This document shows, in pieces, positions 33,259 through 42,891 of a DNA stretch of 61,221 nt. Every line of letters begins with the position of its first letter. The stretch's first letter is position 1. The notes below the pieces were generated by a model. That model searched no databases. It saw only the letters and a program-made list of their open reading frames with translations, and was not told where the DNA came from. Made by a program: the position numbers and the translations under genes. The stretch lies in contig CAJXKK010000016.1 in the NCBI GenBank assembly GCA_913055615.1, forward strand, positions 1 to 61,221, read 5' to 3'. Origin of the DNA: an uncultured Ectothiorhodospiraceae bacterium (lineage in GTDB: Bacteria; Pseudomonadota; Gammaproteobacteria; XJ16; Halofilaceae).

Positions 33259-34524
33259 GTGAACGACGATCCCCCATTGCGCGTCGCGGTAGTCGGCGCC
33301 GGCGTCTCGGGGCTCGTGGCCGCCTGGCTGCTGAGCCGCCGGCATGAGGTCACGCTGTTCGAGGCCGAGGGACGGATCGGCGGGCACACGCACACCCATC
33401 GGGTGGACGACCCGGCCGGCCCGATCGAGGTCGATACCGGCTTTATCGTTTTCAACCACGACAACTACCCGCTGTTCTCGCGCCTGCTGGATCGCCTCGG
33501 CGTCGATTCGCAGCCTACTTCCATGAGTTTCTCCGTGAGCGACGCCCACAGCGGGCTAGAGTGGGCCGGCTCACCGTCGCTGAACAGCGTCTTCGGCCAG
33601 CGCCGCAACCTGGCAAGGCCCGCGTTCTGGGGCATGCTGCGGGATATCCTGCGCTTCGGGCGCGAGGCGCCGGCCGTGCTTGATGACCCCGACGACGACC
33701 GCAGCGTGGCCGACTTCGCGCATGAGCGGTGCTACGGACAGGCCTTCGTCGAACACTACCTGTTGCCGCTGGGCGCCTCGCTGTGGTCGTGTCCCGACCG
33801 CCGCTTCGCCGGCTTCCCGATCCGCTTCGTGGTCGAATTCCTGCACCACCACCGCATGCTCGGGCTCGGCGGCCGGCCGCAGTGGCGCTCCATCCCAGGC
33901 GGCTCGCGGCGCTACGTCGATGCATTGCTGGCCGACTTCCCGGGCCGCGTCCGCGCCGCCACGCCGGTGCAGGGCATCGCCCGCTCGCCGGACAAGGTGA
34001 CCATCACCAGCGCTGGCGGCGAGGAGGGGTTCGACGAGATCGTGCTCGCCTGCCACGCCGACCAGGCACTCGCCCTGATCGGCGACGATGCCACGGCCCT
34101 GGAGCGGGAACTGCTGGCCGCATTCCCGTACCAGACCAATACCGCCATCCTGCACACGGACACCGGCGTGCTGCCGCGCGAGCCCCGCTGCCGGGCGGCC
34201 TGGAACCACCGCGTGGGTGCCGACAGCGGTCACGTATCGATCAGCTATGACATGAACATCCTGCAGCGGCTGCCCGCCCGCGAGACCTGGTGCGTGACGC
34301 TCAACGACGATGGCGGCATCGACCCGGCGCGAATCCATGCGCGGATGCGCTACGCTCACCCCCTGTACACACCGCAACGCGGCGCCGCCCAGGCACGCCA
34401 CGGCGAGGTAACCCGGACGAACCGGACTTCGTTCTGCGGCGCCTGGTGGGGCTACGGCTTCCACGAGGACGGCGTGCGCAGCGCCGCCGCGGTGGCGGCG
34501 GCCTTCGGCGTGGATGGTTTATGA
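33259..34524 (+). CDS. FAD-dependent amine oxidase-like protein
   Basis: 421 residues with a GTG start at 33259. The dinucleotide site VAVVGAGVSGLVAAWLL, the GG motif GRIGGHTHTH and the flavin-embracing DTGFIVFNHDNYP mark the NAD/FAD-dependent oxidoreductase group of COG2907. The C-terminus WWGYGFHEDGVRSA closes the FAD site. Members of this group are co-located with DUF1365 and CFA-synthase genes; in Rhodobacter sphaeroides genes of these kinds are involved in methylated furan fatty acid formation and the singlet oxygen response. A role as a lipid-chain desaturase is plausible but not shown. The stop overlaps the DUF1365 start (ATGA). Confidence 0.82.
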   Translation: MNDDPPLRVAVVGAGVSGLVAAWLLSRRHEVTLFEAEGRIGGHTHTHRVDDPAGPIEVDTGFIVFNHDNYPLFSRLLDRLGVDSQPTSMSFSVSDAHSGLEWAGSPSLNSVFGQRRNLARPAFWGMLRDILRFGREAPAVLDDPDDDRSVADFAHERCYGQAFVEHYLLPLGASLWSCPDRRFAGFPIRFVVEFLHHHRMLGLGGRPQWRSIPGGSRRYVDALLADFPGRVRAATPVQGIARSPDKVTITSAGGEEGFDEIVLACHADQALALIGDDATALERELLAAFPYQTNTAILHTDTGVLPREPRCRAAWNHRVGADSGHVSISYDMNILQRLPARETWCVTLNDDGGIDPARIHARMRYAHPLYTPQRGAAQARHGEVTRTNRTSFCGAWWGYGFHEDGVRSAAAVAAAFGVDGL

Positions 34525-35267
34525 GCGCGAGCGCGATCTACAGCGGCACCGTCCGCCATCGGCGGTTCACGCCCCGGCCGCACGCCTTCTCCTACCGGGT
34601 CTTCATGCTCTATATCGACCTCGGTGAACTCGATCGGGTCTTCCGCGGCCGCTGGCTGTGGTCGGTCGAACGCCCGAACATCGTGCGCTTCGACCGGCGC
34701 GACCATCTGGGCCCCCACGACCGCCCGCTGGAGCAGAACGTCCGCGACCTCGTCGCGGAGCGCACCGGCCGGCGGCCGAGCGGCCCGATTCGCCTGTTAA
34801 CCCACCCGCGCTACTTCGGTTTCTGCTTCAACCCGGTGAGCTTCTATTACTGTTTCGACGCGAACGACCGCGCACTCGAGACCATCGTCGCCGAAATCCA
34901 CAACACCCCCTGGGGCGAGCGCCACTGCTACGTGCTGCCGGTGGATGCCCATGGCACGCACCACCGCTTCCGCTTCCGCAAGGCGTTCCACGTCTCGCCG
35001 TTTCTGGACATGGACTACCACTACGACTGGCGCTTCACGACCCCGGGCGATCGCCTGACCGTCCACATGCGCAACGAACACGACGGCGAACGCGACTTCG
35101 ACGCTTCCCTGAGCCTGCAGCGACGAGCGCTCGACGGCCCGACCCTGGCCCGCGCCCTCGCCCGCCACCCCTTCATGACCGGCAAGGTCGTCGCCGCCAT
35201 CTACTGGCAGGCCCTGCGGTTGTGGCTGCGGGGAACACCGTTCTATCCCCATCCCCGGAAGGGCTGA
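34521..35267 (+). CDS. DUF1365 family protein
   Basis: 248 residues from the ATG at 34521, which overlaps the preceding stop codon. Family marks are YSGTVRHRRFTPRPHAFSYR at the start, LLTHPRYFGFCFNPVSFYYC, EIHNTPWGERHCYVL, KAFHVSPFLDMDYHYDW and a late ALARHPFMT-IYWQAL segment. DUF1365 proteins are found almost always with FAD oxidases and CFA-type methyltransferases, so a role in acyl-chain modification is likely, but no catalytic activity is established. It is followed by nested element D and then the peptidase/ATP-grasp cassette. Confidence 0.85.
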   Translation: MSASAIYSGTVRHRRFTPRPHAFSYRVFMLYIDLGELDRVFRGRWLWSVERPNIVRFDRRDHLGPHDRPLEQNVRDLVAERTGRRPSGPIRLLTHPRYFGFCFNPVSFYYCFDANDRALETIVAEIHNTPWGERHCYVLPVDAHGTHHRFRFRKAFHVSPFLDMDYHYDWRFTTPGDRLTVHMRNEHDGERDFDASLSLQRRALDGPTLARALARHPFMTGKVVAAIYWQALRLWLRGTPFYPHPRKG

Positions 35268-35307
35268 CGGAACGCTGCCGCAACAAGCAGGAACCGGTTG
35301 TAAAAAA

Positions 35308-35574
35308 GTTCTCGCCAAGGCGCGAAGGGCGCCAAGGGACGCAAAGAATGATTGCAGGAGCGGCCTTGGCCGCGAACCGCTTCCCATTGGCACTGGCCTG
35401 TCCAGTACTCGGTGGTTCGGCAAAAACACAGCCATCAAGGCTGCGTTTGTAACCCAATCGATTGACCGGAATCCGGCGTGCACGGATGTCGGTTCGCGAG
35501 CAAGCTCGCTCCTACAATCCCAATCCCGTGTTTCCCTTTGCGTCCCTGGGAGCCCTTCGCGCCGTGGCGATAAC
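35308..35574. repeat. Nested palindromic element D
   Basis: Outer arms GTTCTCGCCAAGGCGCGAAG (left) and an inverted copy ending near 35574 enclose two REP-like units of different type: GCAGGAGCGGCCTTGGCCGC at the left and CGGTTCGCGAGCAAGCTCGC at the right. The mixed pair suggests recombination between elements. It lies at the 5' edge of the peptidase/ATP-grasp cassette. No gene is present in 35268-35742. Confidence 0.8.
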
Positions 35575-35742
35575 CCCTTTTTCGGAAACGACAGCAACCG
35601 GCACCGGCGTCAAACTCATCGACCGCGCTGACAGGGCCCCGCGACCCCCGTATCCTTGCACGTCCGCTGCGACGTCCCGGCGACGGGGTGTGCCAGAATA
35701 GGGCGATGGTGCCGCTCGTGAAGCCCGGCACGGAGATTCCCC

Positions 35743-36834
35743 ATGAAGACGTTTGCCTGCACCTGCGGCAATCGGCTGTTTTTCGATAACACGAGCTGCC
35801 TCGCCTGCAAGCGCCAGGTCGGCTGGTGCCCGGAGTGCGCGGCGATCCGCGCGCTGGAGCCGACCGGGGATGGCCGGTTGCGCTGCACCGGCGAGGATTG
35901 CGGCGCGATCCTGGTCGCGTGCCGGAATTATGCGGTCGAGGGCGTCTGCAACCGCATGGTCGTGGCCGGCCCGGACGTTGCGGAATCACCGCTGTGCGGC
36001 GGCTGCCGCTTCAACCGCACGGTCCCCGATACCTCAGTGCCGGGCAACCGGATGAAATGGGCCCAGCTCGAATCGGCCAAGCGGCGCCTGCTGTATACCC
36101 TCGATGACCTGGGCCTCCCCTACGGCACGGCCGAGGAGGGCTTCGAACCGCCCCTGTGCTTCGACTTCAAGGCCGACCTGGTCCGCGACAAGGGTGCCTG
36201 GCATCGCCTCGGGGCGGTCGAACATGTCTACACCGGCCACGCGAGCGGGCGCATCACGATCAACCTCGACGAGGCCGACGACGCCGAGCGCGAGCGCCGG
36301 CGCATCAACATGAACGAGGCGCACCGGACGCTGATCGGCCATTTCCGGCACGAGATCGCGCACTACTACTGGGAACTGCTGGTCCGCGGCCGCTGCGAGG
36401 ACGCCTGCCGCGCGTGCTTCGGTGATCACGACGATCCGCCCTACGGCGAAGCGCTGAAGGCCCACTACAACGCGGGACCACCGCACGACTGGCCTTCGCA
36501 CTACGTATCCGCCTACGCCACGATGCACCCATGGGAGGACTTCGCCGAAACGTTCGCGGTCTATCTCGATATGGCGGCCGTGCTGGATACGGTCGGTCAC
36601 TGGGGCCTGGAGAAGACGGTCCGTCCGCTGGACGATTTCGACCAGGCACTGGCCACCTATCGGCATATCGGCATCAGCCTCAACGAGGTCAATCGCGAGA
36701 TGGGACTGCTCGACGTGGTCCCCGAGGTGTTCGTCGCGCCGGTCGTCGACAAGCTCCGTTTCATCCACGAACTGATCCGCACCGCGTCACGCAACGCGGG
36801 CGGTGCGGCCGACTCCAGGGAGGCGCGCGCATGA
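35743..36834 (+). CDS. Putative zinc-binding metallopeptidase (PF15887-type)
   Basis: 363 residues. The N-terminus is a zinc-ribbon region with many Cys pairs (CTCGNRLFF, CLACKR, CPECAAI, CTGEDCGA, CGGCRFNR). The C-terminal domain has the zincin motif HEIAH in GHFRHEIAHYYWE, followed by SAYATMHPWEDFAE, which probably supplies the third ligand or catalytic Glu. It should cleave peptide or amide bonds in the cytoplasm; no signal peptide is seen. A GGAG site precedes the ATG. The stop overlaps the ATP-grasp start by 4 bp, so the two are probably made together. A peptidase may trim or reverse the product of the ligase. Confidence 0.85.
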   Translation: MKTFACTCGNRLFFDNTSCLACKRQVGWCPECAAIRALEPTGDGRLRCTGEDCGAILVACRNYAVEGVCNRMVVAGPDVAESPLCGGCRFNRTVPDTSVPGNRMKWAQLESAKRRLLYTLDDLGLPYGTAEEGFEPPLCFDFKADLVRDKGAWHRLGAVEHVYTGHASGRITINLDEADDAERERRRINMNEAHRTLIGHFRHEIAHYYWELLVRGRCEDACRACFGDHDDPPYGEALKAHYNAGPPHDWPSHYVSAYATMHPWEDFAETFAVYLDMAAVLDTVGHWGLEKTVRPLDDFDQALATYRHIGISLNEVNREMGLLDVVPEVFVAPVVDKLRFIHELIRTASRNAGGAADSREARA

Positions 36835-38291
36835 ACGAGGTCGCCGAACGCACCGGCCTGCTGGCCGACTACGACTCCGGCGGACGCTACTGCGAAATGT
36901 TCGGCCCGCCGTCGATGCAGGCGCCGATACCGCACACGCAGGCGCTGCGCGAACGGCTGACGCGCATGTCGCTGGAGGATCTGCGCGAGCGCGCCCACGA
37001 CGCTGAACTCGAACTCTACAACTTCGGCATCACCTTCACGGTCTACACGCAGAAGGACGCGATCGACCGGATCCTGCCGTTCGACGCCATCCCGCGGCCG
37101 ATCCCGCCGGATGAGTGGCAGACGCTCGAGAGCGGCGTCCGCCAGCGCGTCACGGCCATCAACCGTTTCCTGCGCGACGTCTACCATGAACGCCGCGTGT
37201 TCAACGATCGCATCGTGCCGCCCGACGTGGTGTTCTCGAACCCGAACTACCGCCCGGAGATGGAGGGCCTGGAGGTCCCGTTCGATACCTACGCCCATAT
37301 CGACGGCTCCGACCTGATCCGCGACGACGACGGCACCTTCTACGTGCTCGAGGACAACGCGCGCTGCCCCTCAGGCGTGTCCTACATGGTAGAGAACCGC
37401 CACCTCATGCTGCGCACCTTCCCCGACCTGATCGAGGACCAGCCGGTGCGCTCGGTGTCGAACTACGGCCAGCGCCTGCGCGCGGCGCTCGGGGAGATCG
37501 CCCCCGAGGGCGTCGATGACCCGACTGTGGTGCTGCTGTCACCGGGCACCTACAACTCCGCCTACTTCGAGCATATCTTCCTCGCCCGCGAGATGGGCGT
37601 CGCGCTGGTCGAGGGCCGCGATCTGGTCACCGAGTACGACCGCGTGTACGTCAGGACGATCCGCGGCCTGCAGCCGGTCCACGTGATCTACCGGCGCATC
37701 AACGACGACGCGCTGGATCCACGCGCGTTCGACCCCAACAGTCTGCTCGGCGTGCCCGGCCTGTTCCAGGCCTACCGCAAGGGCAACGTGGCGCTGGCGA
37801 ACGCCATCGGCACGGGCGTGGCCGACGACAAGGCGCTGTACGCCTATATGCCGCGCCTGATCCGGTATTACCTGGACGAGGACCCGATCCTGCCGAACGT
37901 GCAGACCAATCTTTGCCGCGAGAAGGAAGGCCTGCAGTACACGCTGGACCACCTCGACGAACTGGTGGTGAAGCCGGTCGGCGAGGCGGGCGGCTATGGC
38001 ATTACCGTGGGGCCCCATGCCACGAAGGACGAACTCGAACACTGCCGCCGGCAGATCCTCGACCGGCCGCACAACTGGATCAGCCAGCCGATGATCAGCC
38101 TCTCGGTCGCCCCCACCCTGGTCGATGGCGGGATCGAACCGCGCCACGTCGACCTGCGCACGTTCGCCGTGACCGGGCGCGATACCTGGGTCGCCCCGGG
38201 TGGTCTCTCACGGGTCGCCCTGCGCAAGGGGTCGCTGATCGTGAACTCCTCCCAGGGCGGCGGTTCGAAAGACACCTGGGTGCTGGAATAA
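36831..38291 (+). CDS. Circularly permuted ATP-grasp protein
   Basis: 486 residues from the ATG at 36831. It belongs to the CP_ATPgrasp family (COG2308). Segments typical of the family include YDSGGRYCEMFGPP, NRFLRDVYHERRVFND, HIDGSDLIRDDDGTFYVLED-type text split over residues 160-180, NGPS-like ARCPSGVSYMVENR, and KPVGEAGGYGITVGP, the ATP loop. It ends SSQGGGSKDTWVL. Such proteins are predicted amide or peptide ligases and nearly always pair with an alpha-E protein, which follows 26 bp downstream. The acceptor and product are unknown. No transglutaminase or Anbu gene, frequent partners elsewhere, is seen here. Confidence 0.87.
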   Translation: MNEVAERTGLLADYDSGGRYCEMFGPPSMQAPIPHTQALRERLTRMSLEDLRERAHDAELELYNFGITFTVYTQKDAIDRILPFDAIPRPIPPDEWQTLESGVRQRVTAINRFLRDVYHERRVFNDRIVPPDVVFSNPNYRPEMEGLEVPFDTYAHIDGSDLIRDDDGTFYVLEDNARCPSGVSYMVENRHLMLRTFPDLIEDQPVRSVSNYGQRLRAALGEIAPEGVDDPTVVLLSPGTYNSAYFEHIFLAREMGVALVEGRDLVTEYDRVYVRTIRGLQPVHVIYRRINDDALDPRAFDPNSLLGVPGLFQAYRKGNVALANAIGTGVADDKALYAYMPRLIRYYLDEDPILPNVQTNLCREKEGLQYTLDHLDELVVKPVGEAGGYGITVGPHATKDELEHCRRQILDRPHNWISQPMISLSVAPTLVDGGIEPRHVDLRTFAVTGRDTWVAPGGLSRVALRKGSLIVNSSQGGGSKDTWVLE

Positions 38292-38317
38292 GCGGCACGG
38301 GACGCAAGGAGTACCGC

Positions 38318-39286
38318 ATGAGCAATCTGCTGTCGCGCTACGCCGACGCCATCTTCTGGATGGCGCGCTATGTCGAACGCGCCGAGGATCTCGCGCGCGT
38401 ACTGGACGTCACCGAGACGTTCTCCCGCGATTCGCGCGGTGGCCAGAACTGGCGATCGATCCTGGAACTGTACAGCGACGCACCGACGTTCTCGCGCGAG
38501 CACGGCGAGGCCACGGCAGCGGCCGTGATCCGTTTCTACACGCTCGACGACCGCAATCCCTCGTCCATCCTGTCGAACCTGGGCATGGCCCGTTCGAACG
38601 CCCGCACACTGCGGCCGCTGATCTCGACCGAGATGTGGACCCAGCTCAACATCTTCTACAACCGGCTCCGCGCGCTGGGCCCGCAGGAGATCGCGGAACC
38701 CCGGCTGGCCCGGTTCTGTTCCATGATCAAGGAGGGCTGCCAGACCCACACGGGGATCACCGAGGGTACGTTCTACCGCGACGAGGGCTGGTGCTTCTAC
38801 CAGCTCGGTAAACAGCTCGAGCGCGCCGACCAGACCACGCGCCTGCTCGACAGCAAGTACCACAACGTCCTGCCCTCGCCCGAGGATGTCGGCTCGCAGA
38901 TCGACGTCAGCCGCTGGAACGCCCTGCTGCGCTCGGCCGCGGGCTACCACGCTTTCCGCAAGATCCACCCACGCGGCATGACGCCAGGCGATGTCGCCGG
39001 ATTCATGCTCTTCCACGAGGGTTTCCCGCGCTCGGTCGCGGCCTGTGTCGACGAGGTGGGCGGGCGACTGACCCAGCTGCGCTCGGTCTACAACATCCCC
39101 GGCGCCACCGCGGCCATGGGCCGCCTCGACGACCTGCGCACACTGCTCGACACCGACATCGACGGCGTCATCGAGTTTGGGCTGCACGAGTACCTCGACC
39201 GCGTCCAGCAGTACCTCAACGCCCTGTCGGTCGAGATCGGCCGCGACCTGCTCGGCCACGCGCCGGCCGCCACCAGTGCGAAGTAG
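38318..39286 (+). CDS. Alpha-E domain protein (DUF403)
   Basis: 322 residues from the ATG at 38318, preceded by an AAGGAG ribosome site. Marks of COG2307 are LLSRYADAIFWMARYVERAEDLAR at the start (cut here into SRYADAIFWMARYVERAE), the FYNRL segment and LPSPEDVGSQID, with a mostly helical composition and the Glu/Arg pairs that give the family its name. It is the regular partner of the permuted ATP-grasp protein and is thought to act in the same predicted peptide-modifying reaction. Function unproven. It ends the three-gene cassette; 139 bp later the lipid gene series resumes. Confidence 0.87.
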   Translation: MSNLLSRYADAIFWMARYVERAEDLARVLDVTETFSRDSRGGQNWRSILELYSDAPTFSREHGEATAAAVIRFYTLDDRNPSSILSNLGMARSNARTLRPLISTEMWTQLNIFYNRLRALGPQEIAEPRLARFCSMIKEGCQTHTGITEGTFYRDEGWCFYQLGKQLERADQTTRLLDSKYHNVLPSPEDVGSQIDVSRWNALLRSAAGYHAFRKIHPRGMTPGDVAGFMLFHEGFPRSVAACVDEVGGRLTQLRSVYNIPGATAAMGRLDDLRTLLDTDIDGVIEFGLHEYLDRVQQYLNALSVEIGRDLLGHAPAATSAK

Positions 39287-39424
39287 ACCGGCCTCCTTCG
39301 CGCTCTCGGCGGCTCCGCGTGAAACCGGTTTTTCAGCCCTTCACAATGGGAATGAACCGAATCCAGGCGGACTTTACCGGCGAATCCAGACGTCTATCAT
39401 CCCGCCTGACGGAGTAACGCCGCC

Positions 39425-40690
39425 TTGAGCACAACCGCCGTGTCCGCGTTCAACGCCACCAGCCCGCTCGATCGGCTCGCGCGCCGGCTGCTGCATCGCC
39501 GTCTCGACGGGCTGGCGGAGGGTCGGCTGCACATCGCCGACGCCGACGGCGAGGCCTCTTTCGGTCACGATGCACTGCCGAGCGCGCGTATGCGGGTCCA
39601 TGCGCCGCGCTTCTACCGACGCATGGTCTTCGGCGGTGCGCTTGGTGCGGCCGCGAGCTGGATCGACGGCGACTGGGACTGCGATCGGCTGGCGGATCTG
39701 TTCCGCATCCTCATCCGCAGCCGCGCGGCCACCGGCCGCTTCGACCGGGGCGGTGTCGCCGGCCTGGCCAGCGCGGTGGCGCGCATCGCCCAGCGCGCGC
39801 GGGCCAACACGCCCGGCGGCAGCCGCCGCAACATCCGCGATCACTACGACCTCGGCAACGACTTGTTCCGGCTGTTCCTCGACGAGTCGATGACCTACTC
39901 GGCCGGTGTCTTCGACACGGCCGGAGCCAGCCTGGAGCAGGCGCAGACAGCGAAACTCGACCGCATCTGCCGCAAGCTCGGCCTGCGCCCGGAACACCAT
40001 GTGCTCGAGATCGGCACCGGCTGGGGCAGTTTCGCGCTGCACGCCGCGAAGCATTACGGCTGCCGGGTGACGACGACCACGATTTCGGCCGAGCAGCACG
40101 CGCTGGCTGAAGCGCGCATCCGCGCGGCCGGCCTCGAGGACCGCGTCACGCTGCTGCAGTCGGATTACCGTGACCTTGAGGGGCAGTACGACCGGCTCGT
40201 CTCGATCGAGATGATCGAGGCCGTAGGCCGCGAATACCTGCAGACCTTCTTCCAGGTCTGCAGCGACCGCCTGCGCCCGGACGGGGCCATGCTGCTGCAG
40301 GTAATCACCACCAGCGACCGGGAATACGAGAGCTACCGGCGCTCGGTCGACTTCATCCAGCGCTACGTCTTCCCCGGCAGTCACTGCCCGGCCCCGAAGG
40401 CCCTGTTCGGCGCCATCGGGGCGGTCGGCGACCTGCGCCCGGTGCATCTGGAGGACCTGTCCGCGGACTACGCGGAGACGCTGCGCCACTGGCGCGAGCG
40501 TTTCCAAGGGGCGGCCGATCAGGTGCGCGCACTCGGCTACCCCGAGCGTTTCCTGCGCCTGTGGGACTTCTATCTGCAGTACTGCGAGGCCGGCTTCGAT
40601 GAACGCCATATCGGCGACCTGCAGCTGCTGCTGGCCAAGCCGCGCAACACGGTGGCCGCTATCCGCCCCGCCATACAGGCTTCCGCATGA
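39425..40690 (+). CDS. cfa: Cyclopropane-fatty-acid synthase-family methyltransferase
   Basis: 421 residues with a TTG start at 39425 (GGAG 10 nt upstream). The N-terminal lipid-binding part (1-140) is followed by the SAM methyltransferase core: RDHYDLGNDLFRLFLD-type text, MTYSAGVFD, SAM motif I EIGTGWGSFALHAA, the VSIEMIEAVG motif with its Glu, and the late FPGSHCPA segment. It would methylate the double bond of membrane unsaturated fatty acids, giving cyclopropane or methyl-branched chains. It resembles the UfaM/CfaA-type enzymes that share clusters with DUF1365 and FAD oxidases. The stop overlaps the DUF2878 start by 4 bp. Confidence 0.88.
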   Translation: MSTTAVSAFNATSPLDRLARRLLHRRLDGLAEGRLHIADADGEASFGHDALPSARMRVHAPRFYRRMVFGGALGAAASWIDGDWDCDRLADLFRILIRSRAATGRFDRGGVAGLASAVARIAQRARANTPGGSRRNIRDHYDLGNDLFRLFLDESMTYSAGVFDTAGASLEQAQTAKLDRICRKLGLRPEHHVLEIGTGWGSFALHAAKHYGCRVTTTTISAEQHALAEARIRAAGLEDRVTLLQSDYRDLEGQYDRLVSIEMIEAVGREYLQTFFQVCSDRLRPDGAMLLQVITTSDREYESYRRSVDFIQRYVFPGSHCPAPKALFGAIGAVGDLRPVHLEDLSADYAETLRHWRERFQGAADQVRALGYPERFLRLWDFYLQYCEAGFDERHIGDLQLLLAKPRNTVAAIRPAIQASA

Positions 40691-41265
40691 CGCCCGGCAA
40701 GCCGACCCTGGCGCATATATTGTGGAATATCGCCTCGATCAACATCGGCTGGTTCGCCTGCGTACTCGGCGCGGCCAACGGCTATACCTGGCTCGGGCCC
40801 GTGTTCGTGGCGGCGCTCGTCGCGATCCACCTGAACCTCATCCCGGCCCGACGCCGTGAACTCGCCACGCTGGCGGCCGCCGCGCTGTTCGGCTATGCGA
40901 TCGATTCCGTGATGGTATTGGCCGGGGTGTTCGACTTTCCCGTCCAGGCCCGTGTCGGCGCGCCCTCTACGGTGTGGATGGTCGCGCTGTGGGTGAACTT
41001 CGCGATGGCCCTGAACGTGGCCCTGCACTGGCTGCAGCACAGATACCTGCTCGCCGCCCTGCTCGGCGGCATCGGCGGCCCCGTGGCCTACTTCAGCGGG
41101 ACCCGGTTCGGCGGCCTGCTGGCACCGGCGGGGATCACCGTGCTGCTCGGCGCCGTCGCGGTCCAATGGGCGATCGCGACGCCGCTGGTGGTCGCCGGCG
41201 CCGCCCGCATCGGGCGCTGGACCGGTCAACCCGTACCGGCGGAAGCCGCGGAGGTGGAACGATGA
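40687..41265 (+). CDS. DUF2878 membrane protein
   Basis: 192 residues with about five to six hydrophobic segments (near 12-35, 38-52, 62-80, 95-115, 120-135, 145-170). The motif [16 protein letters not shown] at the start and [14 protein letters not shown] are typical of DUF2878. The family has no assigned activity but is usually found in the same clusters as CFA-type methyltransferases, DUF1365 and photolyase genes. It overlaps both neighbours by 4 bp, so it is translated in step with the two methyltransferases. Confidence 0.82.
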   Translation: MTPGKPTLAHILWNIASINIGWFACVLGAANGYTWLGPVFVAALVAIHLNLIPARRRELATLAAAALFGYAIDSVMVLAGVFDFPVQARVGAPSTVWMVALWVNFAMALNVALHWLQHRYLLAALLGGIGGPVAYFSGTRFGGLLAPAGITVLLGAVAVQWAIATPLVVAGAARIGRWTGQPVPAEAAEVER

Positions 41266-42320
41266 ATGCGAACCCGCTGCTCACGACAGCGATCGACTGG
41301 ATGGAACGCGAGCGGATCCCGGACAGCGCGATCCGGGCCGGTATCCGGCGTCTATGCGAGGCCCGCCGACGGCGGGAAAAGGCCGGCGACTGCGAGCAGC
41401 GTCTGGCGCGGCAGCAGGCGTTCATCCGCGGCATGGACGCCGGCCCGATCGCGCCGGTGCCGGAGAAGGCGAACGAGCAGCACTATGAACTTCCGGCCGA
41501 GTTCTTTGTGAATGTGCTCGGTCATCGCCTGAAGTACAGCGGCTGCCGTTTCGACGCGCCGGACGCGGGACTGGATCGCGCCGAGGACGCATCACTGGCG
41601 GCGACCTGCGCGCACGCCAACCTCGCCGACGGCCAGCGGGTACTGGAACTCGGCTGCGGCTGGGGCTCGCTGACGCTGTGGATGGCCGAGCGGTATCCGG
41701 CGAGCCGCATCACCGCGGTATCCAACTCGTCACCACAGCGCGCCTTCATCGAGGCGCGCGCCGCGGAGCGCGGCCTCGACAACGTGCGCGTCGTGACCGC
41801 GGACATGAATGACTTCGAGCCGGACGACGGCCCGTTCGACCGCGTCGTGTCGATCGAGATGTTCGAGCACATGCGCAACTGGCGCCTGCTGCTCGAGCGC
41901 ATCAGCGCCTGGCTGCGCCCCGGCGGGCAGCTGCTCGTGCACGTGTTCTGTCATCGCGACTGCACGTATGAGTTCCAGCCGGAGGGCGCCGCCAACTGGA
42001 TGGGCCGGCACTTCTTTACCGGCGGGATCATGCCCGCCGATGGCCTGATGACGGCTTTCCAGGACGACCTGCGCCACCGCGGCCAGTGGCGCTGGAACGG
42101 GCGCCACTACGCCGCCACCGCCAACGCGTGGCTGGCGAACCTGGATGCCCGCAGGGCCGACGTCATGCCGGTACTGGAAGCGGCCTACGGCGCCGACGCG
42201 CAGCGCTGGTGCCAGCGCTGGCGGGTCTTTTTCATGGCGTGCGCCGAACTGTTCGGCCTGCGCGATGGCGAGGAGTGGTGGGTCGTGCACCACTTGATGG
42301 AAAAACCCGGCCATGAGTGA
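41262..42320 (+). CDS. Second CFA-synthase-like SAM methyltransferase
   Basis: 352 residues from the ATG at 41262 (overlapping the DUF2878 stop, with GGAGGTGG upstream). SAM motif I is [29 protein letters not shown] and LKYSGCRFD replace the corresponding CFA-synthase segments, and [11 protein letters not shown] gives the post-motif acidic site. The N-terminal domain is shorter than in the first enzyme, and the pattern fits the group related to (S)-coclaurine N-methyltransferase-like CFA homologues. It probably acts on a lipid or an amine-like small molecule. Two different methyltransferases in one cluster suggest two methylation steps. It overlaps the DUF1475 gene by 8 bp. Confidence 0.82.
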   Translation: MNANPLLTTAIDWMERERIPDSAIRAGIRRLCEARRRREKAGDCEQRLARQQAFIRGMDAGPIAPVPEKANEQHYELPAEFFVNVLGHRLKYSGCRFDAPDAGLDRAEDASLAATCAHANLADGQRVLELGCGWGSLTLWMAERYPASRITAVSNSSPQRAFIEARAAERGLDNVRVVTADMNDFEPDDGPFDRVVSIEMFEHMRNWRLLLERISAWLRPGGQLLVHVFCHRDCTYEFQPEGAANWMGRHFFTGGIMPADGLMTAFQDDLRHRGQWRWNGRHYAATANAWLANLDARRADVMPVLEAAYGADAQRWCQRWRVFFMACAELFGLRDGEEWWVVHHLMEKPGHE

Positions 42321-42684
42321 TCCGCGCATGCCGGGCCGGTCGATCGTTTTCGTTGCGCTCGCGGCCGGTATAGCGCTGACGATGTATCTGGTGGCGGCAT
42401 CCCTGCACGGCGATCTGGGCACGGAGGGCCGGCGGCTGCTGGATCTGGCGTGGGGACGGGTCCTGCTTGTGGACGTCTACGCCGGGATGGTGCTGTTCGC
42501 GGGCTGGATCGCATGGCGGGAGGTGCCGGGATTCGCCGCCATCTGGATCGTTGCGCTACTTCTGCTCGGCAACGTCGTCGCATGTATCTACCTGCTCCGG
42601 GCCTGGTGGTCGGCCCGAGGCGATGGCGACGCATTCTGGCATGGACGGCGGCGGGGTCTGGCCAGGCGACACCTCTCGGAGTAA
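42313..42684 (+). CDS. Small membrane protein, DUF1475-like
   Basis: 123 residues with three hydrophobic segments: [37 protein letters not shown] and [20 protein letters not shown]. The pattern and the setting after a CFA-like gene match the DUF1475 family. A conserved Asp/Tyr-Gly-Met group in the second helix is notable. The start lies inside the end of the preceding gene (8-bp overlap). It ends the lipid-modification operon. No function is known. Confidence 0.7.
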   Translation: MSDPRMPGRSIVFVALAAGIALTMYLVAASLHGDLGTEGRRLLDLAWGRVLLVDVYAGMVLFAGWIAWREVPGFAAIWIVALLLLGNVVACIYLLRAWWSARGDGDAFWHGRRRGLARRHLSE

Positions 42685-42856
42685 TGTCGGACTCACTCGA
42701 GCCGGCGGTGGCCTTCGAGTCGACGGAGCCCGGCCGGGAGTCGTTCTGACAGGGCTTTTTAAACAATCCGTTTATTCTTTTCCCGGATAGCGGGACAGCG
42801 GTTTTGCCCTGTTTTCAACCGCCAAAAAGAAAGATCCTGTTTTTCCGGTTTTGCCC

Positions 42857-42885
42857 TTGATTTCCCGCTCCCCAGCCCCTAAAAC
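42857..42885 (+). promoter_or_regulatory. Putative sigma70 promoter of the candidate sRNA
   Basis: TTGATT (42857-42862), a spacer of exactly 17 bp and TAAAAC (42880-42885). Each hexamer matches four of six consensus bases. The surrounding 42750-42890 tract is clearly more A/T-rich than its neighbours. Confidence 0.45.
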
Positions 42886-42891
42886 ACCGTT

